64,000 bases of DNA, from contig JAAONU010000001.1 of assembly GCA_012932295.1 (NCBI GenBank), forward strand, positions 42,456,780 to 42,520,779, read 5' to 3'. The position numbers were made by a program, and so were the translations under genes. The stretch comes from Cyclina sinensis (taxonomy: Eukaryota; Mollusca; Bivalvia; Venerida; Veneridae). The notes under the pieces were generated by a model. The model had not been told where the DNA came from. It saw only the letters and a list, made by a program, of their open reading frames with translations, and made no database searches. The first letter of the stretch is position 1. Each line of letters opens with the position of its first letter. Positions 21,351 through 33,325 of the stretch are shown one piece after another.

Positions 21351-23578
21351 CGCTCCCTCCCTCCCTTCCTTTATAGTGTTTTGATATTTATGATGAAGTG
21401 TGTATGAAATCGATTGCGTATTCAAGAATTTTAATTAGCCAAAATATACACAAAATGGAATATTTGTTATGTATGAATATTCAGAATTTAAGTCTGCGCG
21501 ACAAACATTTCGTCCGAATGAGCGTCAATATGCGTCTGATATTTAGTGACATTGATCAACTGCAACTTTCAACTTTGTGTTTGGGTATTTTTGCAAAGAA
21601 TGGTACACAAATGGAGTTAAACTTGATACAAAAATAATTGCATGATTTATTTTTCATTGATTTTGTACCTTGAAGTATCTGTTGCCAGACAGGTAGGTCT
21701 CCCATACAACACAGGCGGCTAAATCGACCAACAGCATCAAGTTCACTGGCAGACAGTCTCAGAATGAATTTGTCAACGTCCGAAACCTTTAGAATTTGGG
21801 GAGTTTTGCAGCTACAGGTGGTGATTTGGTCACAGTCGTTGTCATGCCATGTTTCAACCACATATGCATCTTTTGGTAATCCTTTCAGGGTAATTGGTAA
21901 CGTGCATATCTGGAGAGTTCTACTCTCCCCGGGGTCAGGGTCAGCATGTTTCTTGAGTCTGACTAAGTTATCCATCATAAGAATAATAATGCAGTCTCTT
22001 AAGGATAATGATTCTGTTTTCATGCCAGCAGCACATTGATACGTCAGCTGAGATCTTTTCAAGTATGTGTTGAAATGTGTCAACTCTGACTGCGCCATTG
22101 TTTTTAAGTTTTTCTCAGCCATAGTGTAGCTCTGTGTTGCACCTACCCCACTAGTGGCATTAAAAACTGATACACTGATAATTCATTGCCAATTCTTGCG
22201 TATTTCTTTCTTGCAGAATACCACAGTACCTTCGGTTCTGTATATTAAGCAATGCATCATACAGGGTATACAGTCTTGAGTACTTGCTTGTAAGCAGCTC
22301 TGTTTTGTTGTCACTTTTTCTCAAGGACTCCTTGTTGATGAATGTTTCCAAAAATATTTGGCATAAGAGGTGTTTCTAAAAACCACTCGGACAAAACATC
22401 AAATGTTTTTAGCGTCAATGGCTTCAGCGTGTGTATGCCAAAGCACTGGGTGCATGTTGTAGCCTCTTCATCAAACATCGCGCTTTCACAGAAATCTCTC
22501 TGAGTCCATCTTTTTCTTATCCTGTCATGTAATTGGCCTGAATTTACTTGATCTCTCATTTGGAAACGAAATGGAATACCATCATTAGATTCAAACTGCG
22601 ACATTGTGTTTTCGTCAAAAAATATAATTTCTGCACATTCTTCGCCATGTAAGTTGCTGACAGTAGAACAAATCAAAGTGCAGATGTCCTCGATACTATA
22701 GGTACTATAGTTTTGTTCTTGCTTTGTTTCTACATAAACGTGTATTGCTGGGACATGTTTGCACAACTTTGTACAGTCAAGACAAATTAGATATTTTACA
22801 AGAGAGCTGTCATGTATGTTTCCGATCAGCTGATTTTCTAACACTTCTGGACTATGTCTTCTTAAACAGTATAGGGTAATTGCATCATCTTTTTCAGCTA
22901 GCTGCTTGCGTTTGATGCGATGTAGCATTTCTGCTTTGGAATGCTGCAAAATGATGTTTGTCAAAAACCCAGCTTTTTGGATAGTTTTAAGAAATTCACA
23001 CCTTTTCATCATCAAATTTTCATAAGTTTCATTCCCTATGTCTATCTTTTCTGATTTTTCAAAATGTAACTCGAACAGACATATCTTTCTCCATTCAAAT
23101 TTATCAAACTTGGACTTATAATTCATATGAAGAGTAGATATGTTTTCTTCTTCCAGTGGTAATCTTATAAGCAGGTCAACATCAAGACATGGCAGTTTTG
23201 CGGCAGCATTGTATATGTCCTCTGTTGTTTCACAGTCATCAGATGAACTAAATCTCCTCAGTATTTTTGTTTGTAATTGCAAAGCAACCTGATTGCAGAC
23301 ATAATAACTTTTTGTATGTGCAAAAATGAAGTGGAGAAAATTGTTTAGACTGAAAACAGGGTGTCCTCCTATTTCTTTAACATGTTTCTCCTTTCCCTTC
23401 AACCACTGGAAAAGGTTAAAACTTTTAAATTTAGCATCACCATCCCTTAAGTTTTTCTTAAGCCAGTCTTTGACATCAGAGAATTTTACAAATCTTATGT
23501 TGTCTTCACAAATAATAGGTAATTCCCGTAACAAGGGCACATCAAATGACATTTTTGTTGTAACTACATGTATATCTG
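18497..23578 (-). pseudogene. Large XPG-I/FEN1-like nuclease-bearing protein, frame broken
   Basis: Exon 1 runs from 23578 (acceptor TTTTTCAG; start MSFDVPLLRELPII at 23552) to 21669 (donor CAAG/GTACAA). Exon 2 runs from about 21267 (MSHFKVPALMVKHPPP) to 18497 (donor CCAAG/GTAAGT), so at least one more exon lies beyond. Residues total roughly 1,550-1,600. The C-terminal third has XPG-I motifs in order: a Cys cluster (CTCQRQPCSC), KGEAEMSQIDWL (19403), SGDIDSVVLHLF (19313) and LSLGGNDYLPKFHGISH (19089). These supply the E-x-E, D-x-D and final Asp that bind metal in FEN1/XPG nucleases. I see no XPG-N motif. Frameshifts occur near 22325, 22160, 21187, 20230 and 19150, with stops near 20172 and 19266. 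The rest is unrecognised. Alternatives: two genes split at the 21669-21267 intron, or an intact gene with assembly indels. Confidence 0.6.
21314..21347. repeat. (CT)n microsatellite
   Basis: About 17 CT units, followed by CCCTCC-rich sequence. It lies in the intron between exons 1 and 2 of the XPG-I-like locus; on the coding strand it is (GA)n. Confidence 0.95.
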
Positions 23579-23579
23579 A

Positions 23580-23935
23580 AAAATGAAGAAATACATACAA
23601 GTTTAGCCAAATGAATTAATGTTTCTTAATATTAATGCAATTATTATTTATTATTTTCAAATTTGTTTTTAGGTGATTCTGATTTTAATATTTTTGTTTG
23701 GGAAGTGTTACAGGAAAATATTACATAAAAGATATTAAAAACTAACATGAGATATTTAAAACTATTTCCATTACAATTCTTCTTACTTATTACTTTATTA
23801 TTTAGGCATTACATTTCATTTTTTACATTTTCTTTTCTTCATTAATTTTTCATTTTCGCTTAAAAATATGTTTCCTCTTTTCTTCAACTTTCATTTAAAT
23901 TTTTTATTTTATTCAAGTCTTACTTCAACAGTTCA
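23580..23935. other. Unassigned AT-rich spacer
   Basis: This lies between the acceptor of the XPG-I-like exon (minus strand) and the retrotransposon leader (plus strand). It is T-rich with no supported gene. A 5' exon or promoter of the XPG-I-like gene could lie here. Confidence 0.3.
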
Positions 23936-26900
23936 AGTCTCAAACTCTTCAACACAACTTACAAGCTTATCATTAGCGCACTTTGCACGTGGTTATACCT
24001 ACTTATTCTGGTGGCTGGAGATGTTCACAGAAATTGTGTACATAAATCTGAATGTTAACAGTCACTGTATAGGCTTAACGGCAGTTACCATTATTATGAT
24101 ACTTCTGTCATCCATAACATAGTTAAACGAATAAAACCAGCCACTGCCGTCGTAAGCCGATACAGGTGCCAAAGGTTTTCTTTTGTACTTTATACTATGG
24201 TATGTCTGTATATCTGTTAGTGCCCTATCTCAACAATGTCTTTAAAAAGGAATCTGTTTTTAACTGTCAGTATATACATATTGATTAATAAACCTTACAA
24301 AAAAGTCAAACCAAATTTAAACAATCTTGATGTTAATCTAAATTCACATCATCACTTCTCGAATCAATTATCATTAGCGCACTTTGCACGTGGTTATACC
24401 TACTTATTCTGGTGGCTGTTGATGTTCACAGAAACCCTGGACCTCAATCACTTACTTCAACATCTACATATCAATCTACTGAATTTGAAAACATGCATCA
24501 TCATCTCTCTTTTGTACATTTGAACCCTAACAGCATTCGTCATAAACTAGACATTATTTATCCAGAGCTATGTGATTTCGATATTCTCGCCTTTTCAGAA
24601 ACATGGCTCAATCAGAATATAACCACTGAGGAACTACTTCTAGCATCTTTCTTTATTCCTGAACGTAAAGATCGCGAACAAAATAGCTACGGTGGTGTTT
24701 TGTTATACGTTAAAAGCAATGTACATTACAGAAGGAGACATGATCTCGAATAAGATCATTTAGAGAATATTTAGATAGAAATTACTCTTGAAAATAATAA
24801 ACATGTCCTTTTTGGAGTATTTTATCGTGCACCTGATTCAGATGCTATTTACAATGGCCTAATTGAAGACTCAATTGCCCTTGCGATAGATACAAATATC
24901 TCCGATTTAATAATTACAGGCGATTTTAACTTTAACATACTAAATAATACTTCTAATAGAAAAATTTATTGACTTATGCAACAATTCAACTTGTTTCAGA
25001 TTATTGATGAACCGACAAATTTTACAGAAAGATCTGAGTCAATTATAGATTTGATTTTTGTTAAAAACAAAGATAGCGTATTACATTCTGGCGTAGGCGA
25101 TCACTTTCTAAATCAAGATGTCAGGTATCATATTCCTATTTATTGTTTTTTAAAATTTAAAAAATACAAACAAAAATCTTTTGAAAGGTTTATTTGGGAA
25201 TATAAACGTGGAGATTATGAAAAACTTCGAGGTGATACGCGTGCTACTGATTGGAATGAATGTTTTGACCACGATATCGACAGGTACACACAAAATATTA
25301 CTAATAAAATTTAAGACATAGCTAAGAACTCTATTCTTAAAAAAATAATTACTGTTCGCCCTTTAGATGCTCCATGGATGACAAGTTTCATTAGAAATCA
25401 AATTCGAATTCGAAAACGCCTCTACCGAAAAGCTAAAAAAACACAGTCTCCTACTCACTGGCAAAGGTTTAAACAAGTTAGAAATAAAACAAAATTACTT
25501 ATAAGAAAAGCTAAATCTAATTATTACTCCAACTTGGCCTCAAACTGAAAGAACAATCTCTGTCATCACATGATTGGTGGAAGACTCTAAAAACGTTCAT
25601 ATTGTCATCGACTAATCAATCAATACCGCCACTTTTAAACACAAACACTAACACTCTCCATATCTCTGACGATGAGAAAGCAAATCTTTTTAATGAATAT
25701 TTCCTGCATCAAACCCAAGTTGAGAACTCTGATAAAGCTGCTCCCGATTTCGACCCATCTTCATGTCCGAACACTCTTTCAGACCTTTCTCTTACACCAC
25801 TTGAAACTGAATCCGTCCTAAAATCCCTTAAACCTGACAAGGCATCTGGGCATGACGGAATTAATAATAAAATCCTCAAAGAGGCATCTTTTGAACTTGC
25901 ACTTCCACTCTGTGACCTTTTTAATCATTCTCTCCAAACTTGTAAAGTTCCTTGTTCTTGGAAGGAAGCCAATGTTTCTGTAATCTTTAAGAAAGGTGAT
26001 CCATCTTTACCTTGTAATTATCGACCAATTTCACTTCTAAACACCATGGAGAAAGTACTTGAAAGACTAATATTTAAACATCTTTTTAATCATTTACGAG
26101 TAAATAATTTCCTCACTCCATTTCAATCAGGTTTCATACCTGGTGACTCTGCAGTCAATCAACTATTATTCATTTATAATACACTCTGCAATGCATTGGA
26201 TGATGGTCTTGAAGTAAGAGTCATATTTTTGACATAAGTAAAGCTTTTGACAAGGTATGGCACAAGGGTCTACTTGCTAAACTTAAACATGCTGGAATTT
26301 CTGGTCCTCTCTATTCTTGGTTTTGTGATTATTTAACCAACAGACGTCAACGAGTTGTTCTTTCGAACACTAAATCTTCTTTTAATTTCCTTTCAGCTGG
26401 TGTTCCACAGGGTTCGATTCTTGGCCCTCTACTATTTCTTATTTTTATCAATGACATCGTTAAAGATCTAGAGTCGAGAATTAACTTATTTGCTGATGAT
26501 ACCAGTCTTTATCTTGTGGTTAAAAATCTCCAAAATGCCGCTATTACTCTTAAATCTGATATTGACAAAATTTCGTCATGGGCAGCTACATGGCTTGTTT
26601 CGTTCAACCCTTCTAAATCCGAATCTTTATTAGTCTCTAGAAAAAAACCAACACCTCAACATCCTAATTTACATATGAATAACCAAACTATTTCTGAAGT
26701 TTCAGAACACAAACATCTTGGAGTTTTTATTTCAAATGACTGCACTTGGCACTCACATATTGATTATATCAAAGATAAGGCATGGAAAAGGGTAAATGTT
26801 ATGAGAAAATTAAAATTTCACCTAGACAGGAAGTCACTCGATATAATCTACACCTCTTTTATACGTCCATTACTAGAATACGCAGACATAATTTGGGGAA

Positions 26901-28136
26901 ATGCTACAAATTATGAACTAGATGAACTTAATAAAATTCAAAATGAATGTGCTCGTATCGCATCAGGAGCTACACGTCTTGTTTCAATTGAAAATTTAGC
27001 AAACGAATTAAATTGGGAATCTTTAGAAAAAAGAAGATATTATCATAGAATGATATTATTTTATAAAATTCCAAACGGACTAACTCCAGAATATCTTTCT
27101 TCAATAATTCCTCCAATGACAAATGACCGGTACAACTTAAGAAACGCATCTGATATTCCAGGAATATTTGCAAGAACAACACTTTATTATAATTCGTTTT
27201 TTCCTTCAGTTATTAGAGAATGGAACAATCTCCCATTTAATGTCCGAAACATCTCCACCCTTTCTTCCTTTAAACGTTATTTCAAGGAAAATAATCACCA
27301 AACACCCAAATACTATTATGTTGGTGATAGAAGACTTCAAATCCTTCATACATGACTTAGAACAAAATGTAGTTCACTTAATTATCATTTATTCCAAAAA
27401 AGTATATCGGCATCGCCTCTGTGTATTTGCGGCCAAATAGAAAATAATTTTCATTATTTTTTCGAGTGCAGGCAATTTGATAATTGTAGGCGGAAATTAT
27501 TCCACAATCTAGCAAACATACACATTGACTTAAACATATTACTTTTTGGCAACCCAGAACTTTCTGATCAGATTAATACTATGATATTCGAACAAGTACA
27601 CAATAACATCGATTAAACAAAACGATTTTTCTAATATTTAGTTACTTCTTTACTTAAAGACTTTATTGAGACTTTAAAATATCAAACCTTCTATTTTTCA
27701 TATCTTGACTATCCAACTAAATATATCGTTATGTTTAGTTACATATATTTCCTATATCAATTTCTTATTTTTTTCCCCATACTTCTTCCTTTCCAATACT
27801 TAAGTTGCATGTTTCAAAATTATTACTATAATAATCTTTGTATCTTTACGTTAGAGAAAGTTACATAACTCGTACCTGTTTATTCAATTATACTCTAATC
27901 ATATATCATTTTCATTTCCTTGGTTCTCAAATATATATGTTAGCTTGTTACGAATTAAGCACCTATTACATGTTAGCCATTCATTAAGGAGAAGAATTTT
28001 ATAAGACTTTTTGTCTTTCATTCTAATCCTTTTTCATGAATATGTATTGTATATATATTGCTCTGAATTGTATATTATATAATGACTGTATATATTCTGA
28101 GAATAAATATGTTTAAACTAAACTTAAACTAAAATG
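23936..28136 (+). mobile_element. CR1/L2-like non-LTR retrotransposon with duplicated 2A-like leader
   Basis: The coding order is a 2A-like leader, APE-type endonuclease, reverse transcriptase and a C-terminal Cys/His region (coding to 27616). A 3' UTR with AATAAA near 28103 follows, and the tail is made of TTTAAACTAAACTTAAACT-type short repeats at 28107-28134. The leader segment is present twice (23965-24032 and 24367-24434). Length is near full for a CR1/L2 element. Domain order and the motif set (FADD, GVPQGSILGPLLF) place it in the Jockey/CR1/L2 group. No target duplication was identified. Confidence 0.75.
24367..27616 (+). pseudogene. Endonuclease-reverse transcriptase ORF of the CR1/L2-like element
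   Basis: The leader reads SALCTWLYLLILVAVDVHRN then PGPQS, a hydrophobic stretch plus a 2A-like DVHRNPGP. The endonuclease shows LNPNSIRHKLD, AFSETWL, FYRAPDS, ITGDFNFN and SIIDLIFV. Then come SHDWWKTLKTF and the RT: KPDKASGHDGI, KKGDPSLPCNYRPISLLN, DISKAFDKVWHKGLL, GVPQGSILGPLLF, LFADDTSL (catalytic Asp pair) and KHLGVFISNDCTWHSH. The C-terminal region holds LRTKCSSLNYHLF, CICG and HYFFEC. Lesions: stops near 24751, 24775, 24971 and 25312, a frameshift near 25540, loss of one T near 26230 (five Ts where FFDISKAF needs six) and TGA at 27353 where CGA is expected. It is recently dead. Confidence 0.8.
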
Positions 28137-28887
28137 ACCGAAACTGACTATTATTTAGTTATTTCAAATGTTTTATAGTGGCGTATCTATTATTTAAATA
28201 AATGAAACAAATTAAGATAATCTCATGTATTTCATACCTTGTAGAATCTTAGGGATCTTCTTATAAGCCCCTAAGGCTTTACTCCCTCTTTTACAACAAT
28301 GCATGTAGTTGTTGAAGCCAGAACTCCCATGTTAAGCTGCTGTTTTTTTCGGCGATTAAGTTTTGTTTTCCCTTTCAAGCTTTTATTACACCTTTCTAAG
28401 TCCAAATGATTTTCAAAATAATCAGCGATAGTATCTGTTAAGCTGGACTAAATATTAAAAGGGCGTAAATTTGATCCAAATCGAGGAAATGGACTTGTCA
28501 AAAATGCTCTGAAATTCGTAAAAAATATTTACCATTTTTTCATGACCATGGCTAAATATTAATAATTTGTTCAACAGGCTGGTGAGTTTCTCAGAAAAAA
28601 AAATGCATTTTAGAATTTGAAGTTTTTAAAAAGTAGCATGTGTTATAAGAAATGCATCCCTATAATTGTATTTTTTGTGTTTAGTTAAGGGAATACAAAA
28701 TTATTCTGTACGTTCTGTTCATAATGGGCCGTTTTAACCATGGGCCGTTTTGACCCGATGTTAAATTTTGGTTTCGTTGTAATAAATTTGTATTTTGATT
28801 CGGAGCATGCGCATACCTATCTTTGTAGACTGGTTTTCATGATTTTAGGCTTAATAGAGATCATTAACTAAAATTTGATACGCAAAA
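28137..28887. other. Unassigned AT-rich spacer
   Basis: No gene or repeat is recognised. It may contain the promoter/5' UTR of the exon at 28892. Confidence 0.35.
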
Positions 28888-28891
28888 ATGG

Positions 28892-29035
28892 ATGCCGCCA
28901 GCAATTAAAGCCAACACTGTGGAGAGGTCTGATGACCTCTCCAATAAAACACGTTTGCAAGTAAAACAAAGAAGAAGACGTGAACATTTTGCTTATGTGA
29001 GAAGAAAAAGATGTAAACAACAACCAGCAGTGCAT
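28892..29035 (+). CDS. Putative first coding exon, basic N-terminus, unknown gene
   Basis: The exon starts at ATG 28892 (MPPAIKANTVERSDDLSNKT) and reads 48 codons to QQPAVH, ending at a good donor (CAT/GTACGT) in phase 0. It is strongly basic (QVKQRRRREHFAYVRRKRCK), as in a nuclear or nucleic-acid-binding N-terminus. An earlier ATG at 28888 leads to a short dead frame. I found no convincing partner exon nearby; the exon at 42861 also begins in phase 0 on the same strand, but 14 kb of transposons lies between them. Confidence 0.3.
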
Positions 29036-31166
29036 GTACGTATAAACTTTATCAGTTTTTTGAATTTCCGTGAGTTGTAGAGTTCTTTTCTGAAAACGAA
29101 AGTAGAGACTTGTAAATAATGTGTCATGTTTTGAAGTTTATTTTTGTTATTTTCTTTTTTTATCATTTTCATCCAAATATGAGTTAACATTAATGGGTTT
29201 AACTGCATACAAACTAGTTGTCTGTTTGGTAGTCAAAGGAAATGCCCCATCTGTCAGCCTGAAAAGAACAATTTATGCTAACAACTTTCAAGAAGTAGTA
29301 AGAAAGGCAACTTATTTTCAGTTGAAAAGGTCTGTTTGTTTACTCATATTGGGCCCATGTACCACAATAGTCAATTACATAGTGCATGCTGTAGTTTTTG
29401 TATTAATGATGGATGCATATATTTTTACAGATGAGTGGTAGATTTGTAAAAATTATGAATTATGCTTCCAGTTTGTGTTACTGTATATGATAGCTTTCTG
29501 TTTAGTTAAAGCTGAAAAATGTCAATTCAAAAACATATTTTTAACTGACTTTGACCTGTGAAGAGTTACTTTAATTGTTTCAGTGACTTCCACATAATCC
29601 TGATAATACACTCACTTGTAGAGATTTTTGTTAAACAAAGTTTAAATACTACAAATTACATAGTTTGTGTAACAGTTAATTTGAGTCATTTTAAAATGTG
29701 GGACTGCAGATAAAAAAATTTAAACTGATACCCCTGTCCCCCAAAGAAAAATAAGTAAATTAACATAAAAGTTTGCAGAATAATAGTTAAAGGCAATGAG
29801 AAATCAAACATGTACAAGTATGTTACCACATTGTCTTTACATTTTAGATTAATTGTTACCAGCTATTCCGATAGATAAGTGAAGAAACATCAAGTGTATG
29901 TGGAATAAACCAAACAAATTGCAATGTTATGACCATAGAGATAAACCTTTTGATTATGTTGGATAACTGCCTTTTAACTGCTGTGGTGAGTACTTTTTTT
30001 AGAAATATTATCTTTACAAGAGCATTTTTTTCTCTTTTTCATAAAGCTTCTGCAGTTTTGTTATACCTTGCTTGTAGATTTTTTCAGTAGTAAATTTTGT
30101 AAGGGACTGTTAGTTGTACCCTTCTTGAGACTTTTCCTTAGAAAATTTCATGGGATGTATAAAATTTTTTATGTATATTACTTTCTACTTGATTTGAATA
30201 CATTCAGCTGGGGTTTAAACCAGGAACTCAGTGTAGGCCATCTTCTAAAATTCTGATTTTTTATGTGAATGATTCAACTATCAAAACAGTACTTTTAATA
30301 CAAAATTTCATGAGGAAAAATTAAGCAAAGGAATACAGAAAATAAGCTTTGAATATAAGACTCTTGACTTGTGGAAATACTGCATTTTTTCACAGTCATG
30401 TTGTCCCTACAGGTTATTTTTATGTGCATAAATATGTAGTAGATATTATTACTTCAGCAATTTTCTTGTTTGTGTTACATTATTTATAAGAAAAGTGTTG
30501 CAGTGCCATAAAACAGAATTTGGTACAGTTTTGATAAGCCTATCTAGATATATGTAATTTAGTTTGTCTTTTGTTTACAGGAAGTGGTTTTTCAAGTGTC
30601 CAGATGACTGCTGTCAGTGCTAGTTTGATCAACAATTTGCATTTCATCCATTTCCTGTCCTTCCAGACAGGAATTCTGTCCTACTTTGAACTAGAAATCT
30701 AAGGGATAAATGAAAATTAAACTTAAAAGTGTGAAACCTTTCAAAAGTAAAAGCTTATTTATAACATAAGAACTTATGACTGTCATTACTATAAGTACTT
30801 TCTTGTACTTTTACAATGGGAATGAATAAAATGGAGATGAAAATGGCTTAGTCAAGTTGATCTGAATACTTTTTACTGGAGCTTCTATAGTGAAGTCATT
30901 TCTTGATGAGCATTAAGGTCTGATAATGATAAATAGAATACTTTTATAAGTATTTAACTTGTACACAATAATGTGTAATCATGTTTAGTGCACAGATGAC
31001 ACAAGATAAAAATTCTTAGCAAGAGAAACTAACGAATTAGCAGTCTTCCTGCTATATGGTTAGCTGTTATCCAGGACAATGAATACTTATTCTGTAAAAC
31101 AGAAACTATAGACTATAGACTTTAACTTTATATAGCTCCAAGATTTGAAATGTTTTTGGCAGCCTT
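29036..31166. other. Probable intron or intergenic region
   Basis: T-rich sequence with short frames that lack motifs. Acceptor-like sites occur at about 29440 and 30580, but the following frames close quickly. Nothing else is supported. Confidence 0.35.
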
Positions 31167-31570
31167 CATGACAGTTTGTTGTCAAAAACCTTTTTAGACT
31201 GCTTAGGCTATTTCTCACCTCTGCAGCCTTCATGACCAGCGGCTGATCCAGGATTTCAGGTGGGGGGGGCAGAATGTTTGGATCAATTTGTGTCCGTTTT
31301 CTATCCCATTTCAACGGTTGTGGTTATGCTGGAGTATACTGATTTGGCAATATTACATGGGCCTCTGATTATTCAATTCAGTGTTGAACAATAAAGTATA
31401 CATTTTTTAAAGACAAATTCAAAATAGACCTACAATAACACCCAAGGTCCGGGAATTTCGGGGGGGGGGGGCACATAGTGTGCGCTCCCCCCCCCCAACC
31501 TGGATCCGCTAGTGATGACAATTTGTTGTCAAAAGCTTTTTTAGACTTCTTAGGCTATTTCTCACCTCTG
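31167..31570. repeat. 58-bp direct repeat flanking a MITE
   Basis: A segment of about 58 bp (ATGACAGTTTGTTGTCAAAA to GCTATTTCTCACCTCTG, 31167-31224) is repeated at 31514-31570 with a few differences. The MITE at 31231-31513 lies between the two copies. Confidence 0.65.
31231..31513. mobile_element. hAT-like MITE with G/C-run subtermini
   Basis: The left end CAGCGGCTGATCCAGG followed by a G run is inverted at the right end (C run, then CCTGGATCCGCTAG). Ends beginning CAG/CTAG with GGATCCAGG suggest the hAT superfamily, which duplicates 8 bp; flanks TTCATGAC and TGATGACA agree only partly when shifted. Two internal homopolymer runs (G at 31460-31471, C at 31488-31497) are prone to assembly error. 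The element is non-coding. Confidence 0.5.
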
Positions 31571-32560
31571 TTTGTGAAAGATTATTTGTTGAAATATGTA
31601 TGAATTGATGAATGTGTTAGGCTGGTCAGATCAGTTCATAAGATATTAGACATGACAAACGCAACAATCTGTATTTGGTTATTAACCATGTTTTAGTACT
31701 TCCATAAGACCTATCATCAATATGAAAGTTGTAAATATGCATGTTAATTCTGTGTAATTGTATATCTGATTCTTTCATTTTCCTTCAAGAAGACATGTTT
31801 AAGCAATGCAGATATAACATTTGAAAAAAAAATTTTATATTTATTTTTGCTGTGCAAAACATAGTGGTTGGGGTAAATTGCTCCCCATTTTCAAAATATC
31901 TGGCTGACTGAGATATATGATATTCATCTAAAGTCGGTTTTTATACATAAATTTGTTGTTTATGTATCAGTTGTACCTATTTTACATAACCTGATGCATC
32001 AAATATAATAAATTAATCCAAAGTTTTACATACGATTTTTTGTCTGTTACAGCCTGATGGGTCATAGGAATTGTTATTTGATAGCTCTTAAAGATGAACG
32101 GTGACATATATTTTTTATTAAATTTTTAGAATGACCATACAAATATCTACAAAATATCAGTTTTTTATGAATTTGTTGTTATTAGGCCACTACTATTTTT
32201 TCTGGTGAAATTTGTTGAAAAATTTTATCTTTTCTTAATTTATGACTTAATTAGATAGTAAATTGAAATTTGACATTAAGTGCCAATGTTTATTTTTTAT
32301 TATTTTTAAAAAATTGAATATTTGAATTTTTGTCAGTTAATGCAAAATTTCAGCAAGTTTCAGAGTCAAAAAGCCTAATTAAACTGCATAGCTGCCAGTT
32401 AAATTTGTGAAAAAGTTCATTCGGCAACCTATGATTTTTTTTGCAGAAATCAACTTCCAATAAGTTAATCTTGATAAAAAGTCACAGGCAGAAAAAAATG
32501 GTGTTACTTTGAATTTCACCAGTGGACCCCCTTAAGGGTCCATGTCAACTGATCTCTGAC
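31571..32560. other. Unassigned AT-rich spacer
   Basis: No supported gene, repeat or RNA. Confidence 0.35.
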
Positions 32561-32574
32561 CCAGTTTAGACGTG

Positions 32575-32944
32575 CCAGGATGTGATTGTGCATCATTGGA
32601 ACGAGAATGGCAGGTCATCTAGCCCTCATGCCAACATCATGGAGTCAGTACCGAATGGTTTGAGTCGAAACCCGAACCCCTCATGCATTCTGGACCTAAT
32701 TCTTGAGGGTTGTGGTGTTCATAAAGCGGTGGCATCGTGTTTGAATCGCAATAAAACGGTCGTCTGCATTCGTGGTAACCCTATTCCCTTGCGTTTGAAA
32801 GCGATTCCACATTCCCGCTACAACGCTCTGTGATACGCCAAGGTGATTGCAACGTGACGTTGGGACGCTTCTGCTTCAAGTATCCCAACCACCCCTATTC
32901 ATTTCTTCAATGCTTAAATGTTGTCTCAAACGATAATTCGCCAT
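32575..32944 (-). pseudogene. Tc1-like transposase, N-terminal half only
   Basis: The minus strand from 32944 gives MANYRLRQHLSIEEMNR, then in shifting frames VGILEAEASQRHVAITLGVS, QSVVAGMWNRFQTQGN, DDRFIAIQTRCHRFMNTTTL and GVRVSTQTIRY with HDVGMRAR. These are the paired helix-turn-helix domains of a Tc1 transposase. Several stops are present and the DDE catalytic domain is absent (the homology stops near 32560). This is a third Tc1 family, distinct from those at 7.4 and 15.2 kb. Confidence 0.65.
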
Positions 32945-33325
32945 TTCATACAATTTTCAAGTAGAAAAATTGAGTTTCAAGTGTAGGGCTGAAACATGTA
33001 CAAAAAAGTACAGGTCGCCAAGCACCCCATTTTCGTGGAAATCGCTTTCCCGTGCAAATTAACAGCGCTATATGCTAGGTTACTCCTTCAGCTTCCTTAA
33101 GAATATATATATTTCCTCCACAACAATGAACGAGTGAACAAATGAACTGCACTATATACGGTAATTTAATCAACGGAACAGTGTCATATAATACACAACA
33201 CTAGTCTCTAGACAGTCGGTCTGTTAATCTAAATAAAGATCACACATTAGTATAGGGCGACCACACAGGCGGGTCCTACTTCAGGCGTCTGTAGAGATTG
33301 TATCTCATGAAGTGAAGAGTGTCAA

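Noticed and set aside
21195..21407. Frame with a long Leu-Ser repeat
   Set aside because: Translation of the (CT)n microsatellite in the intron of the minus-strand gene.
26970..27182. Minus-strand 70-codon frame
   Set aside because: Antisense to the well-supported RT.
28888..28908. Upstream ATG as start of the exon at 28892
   Set aside because: It reaches TAA after six codons.
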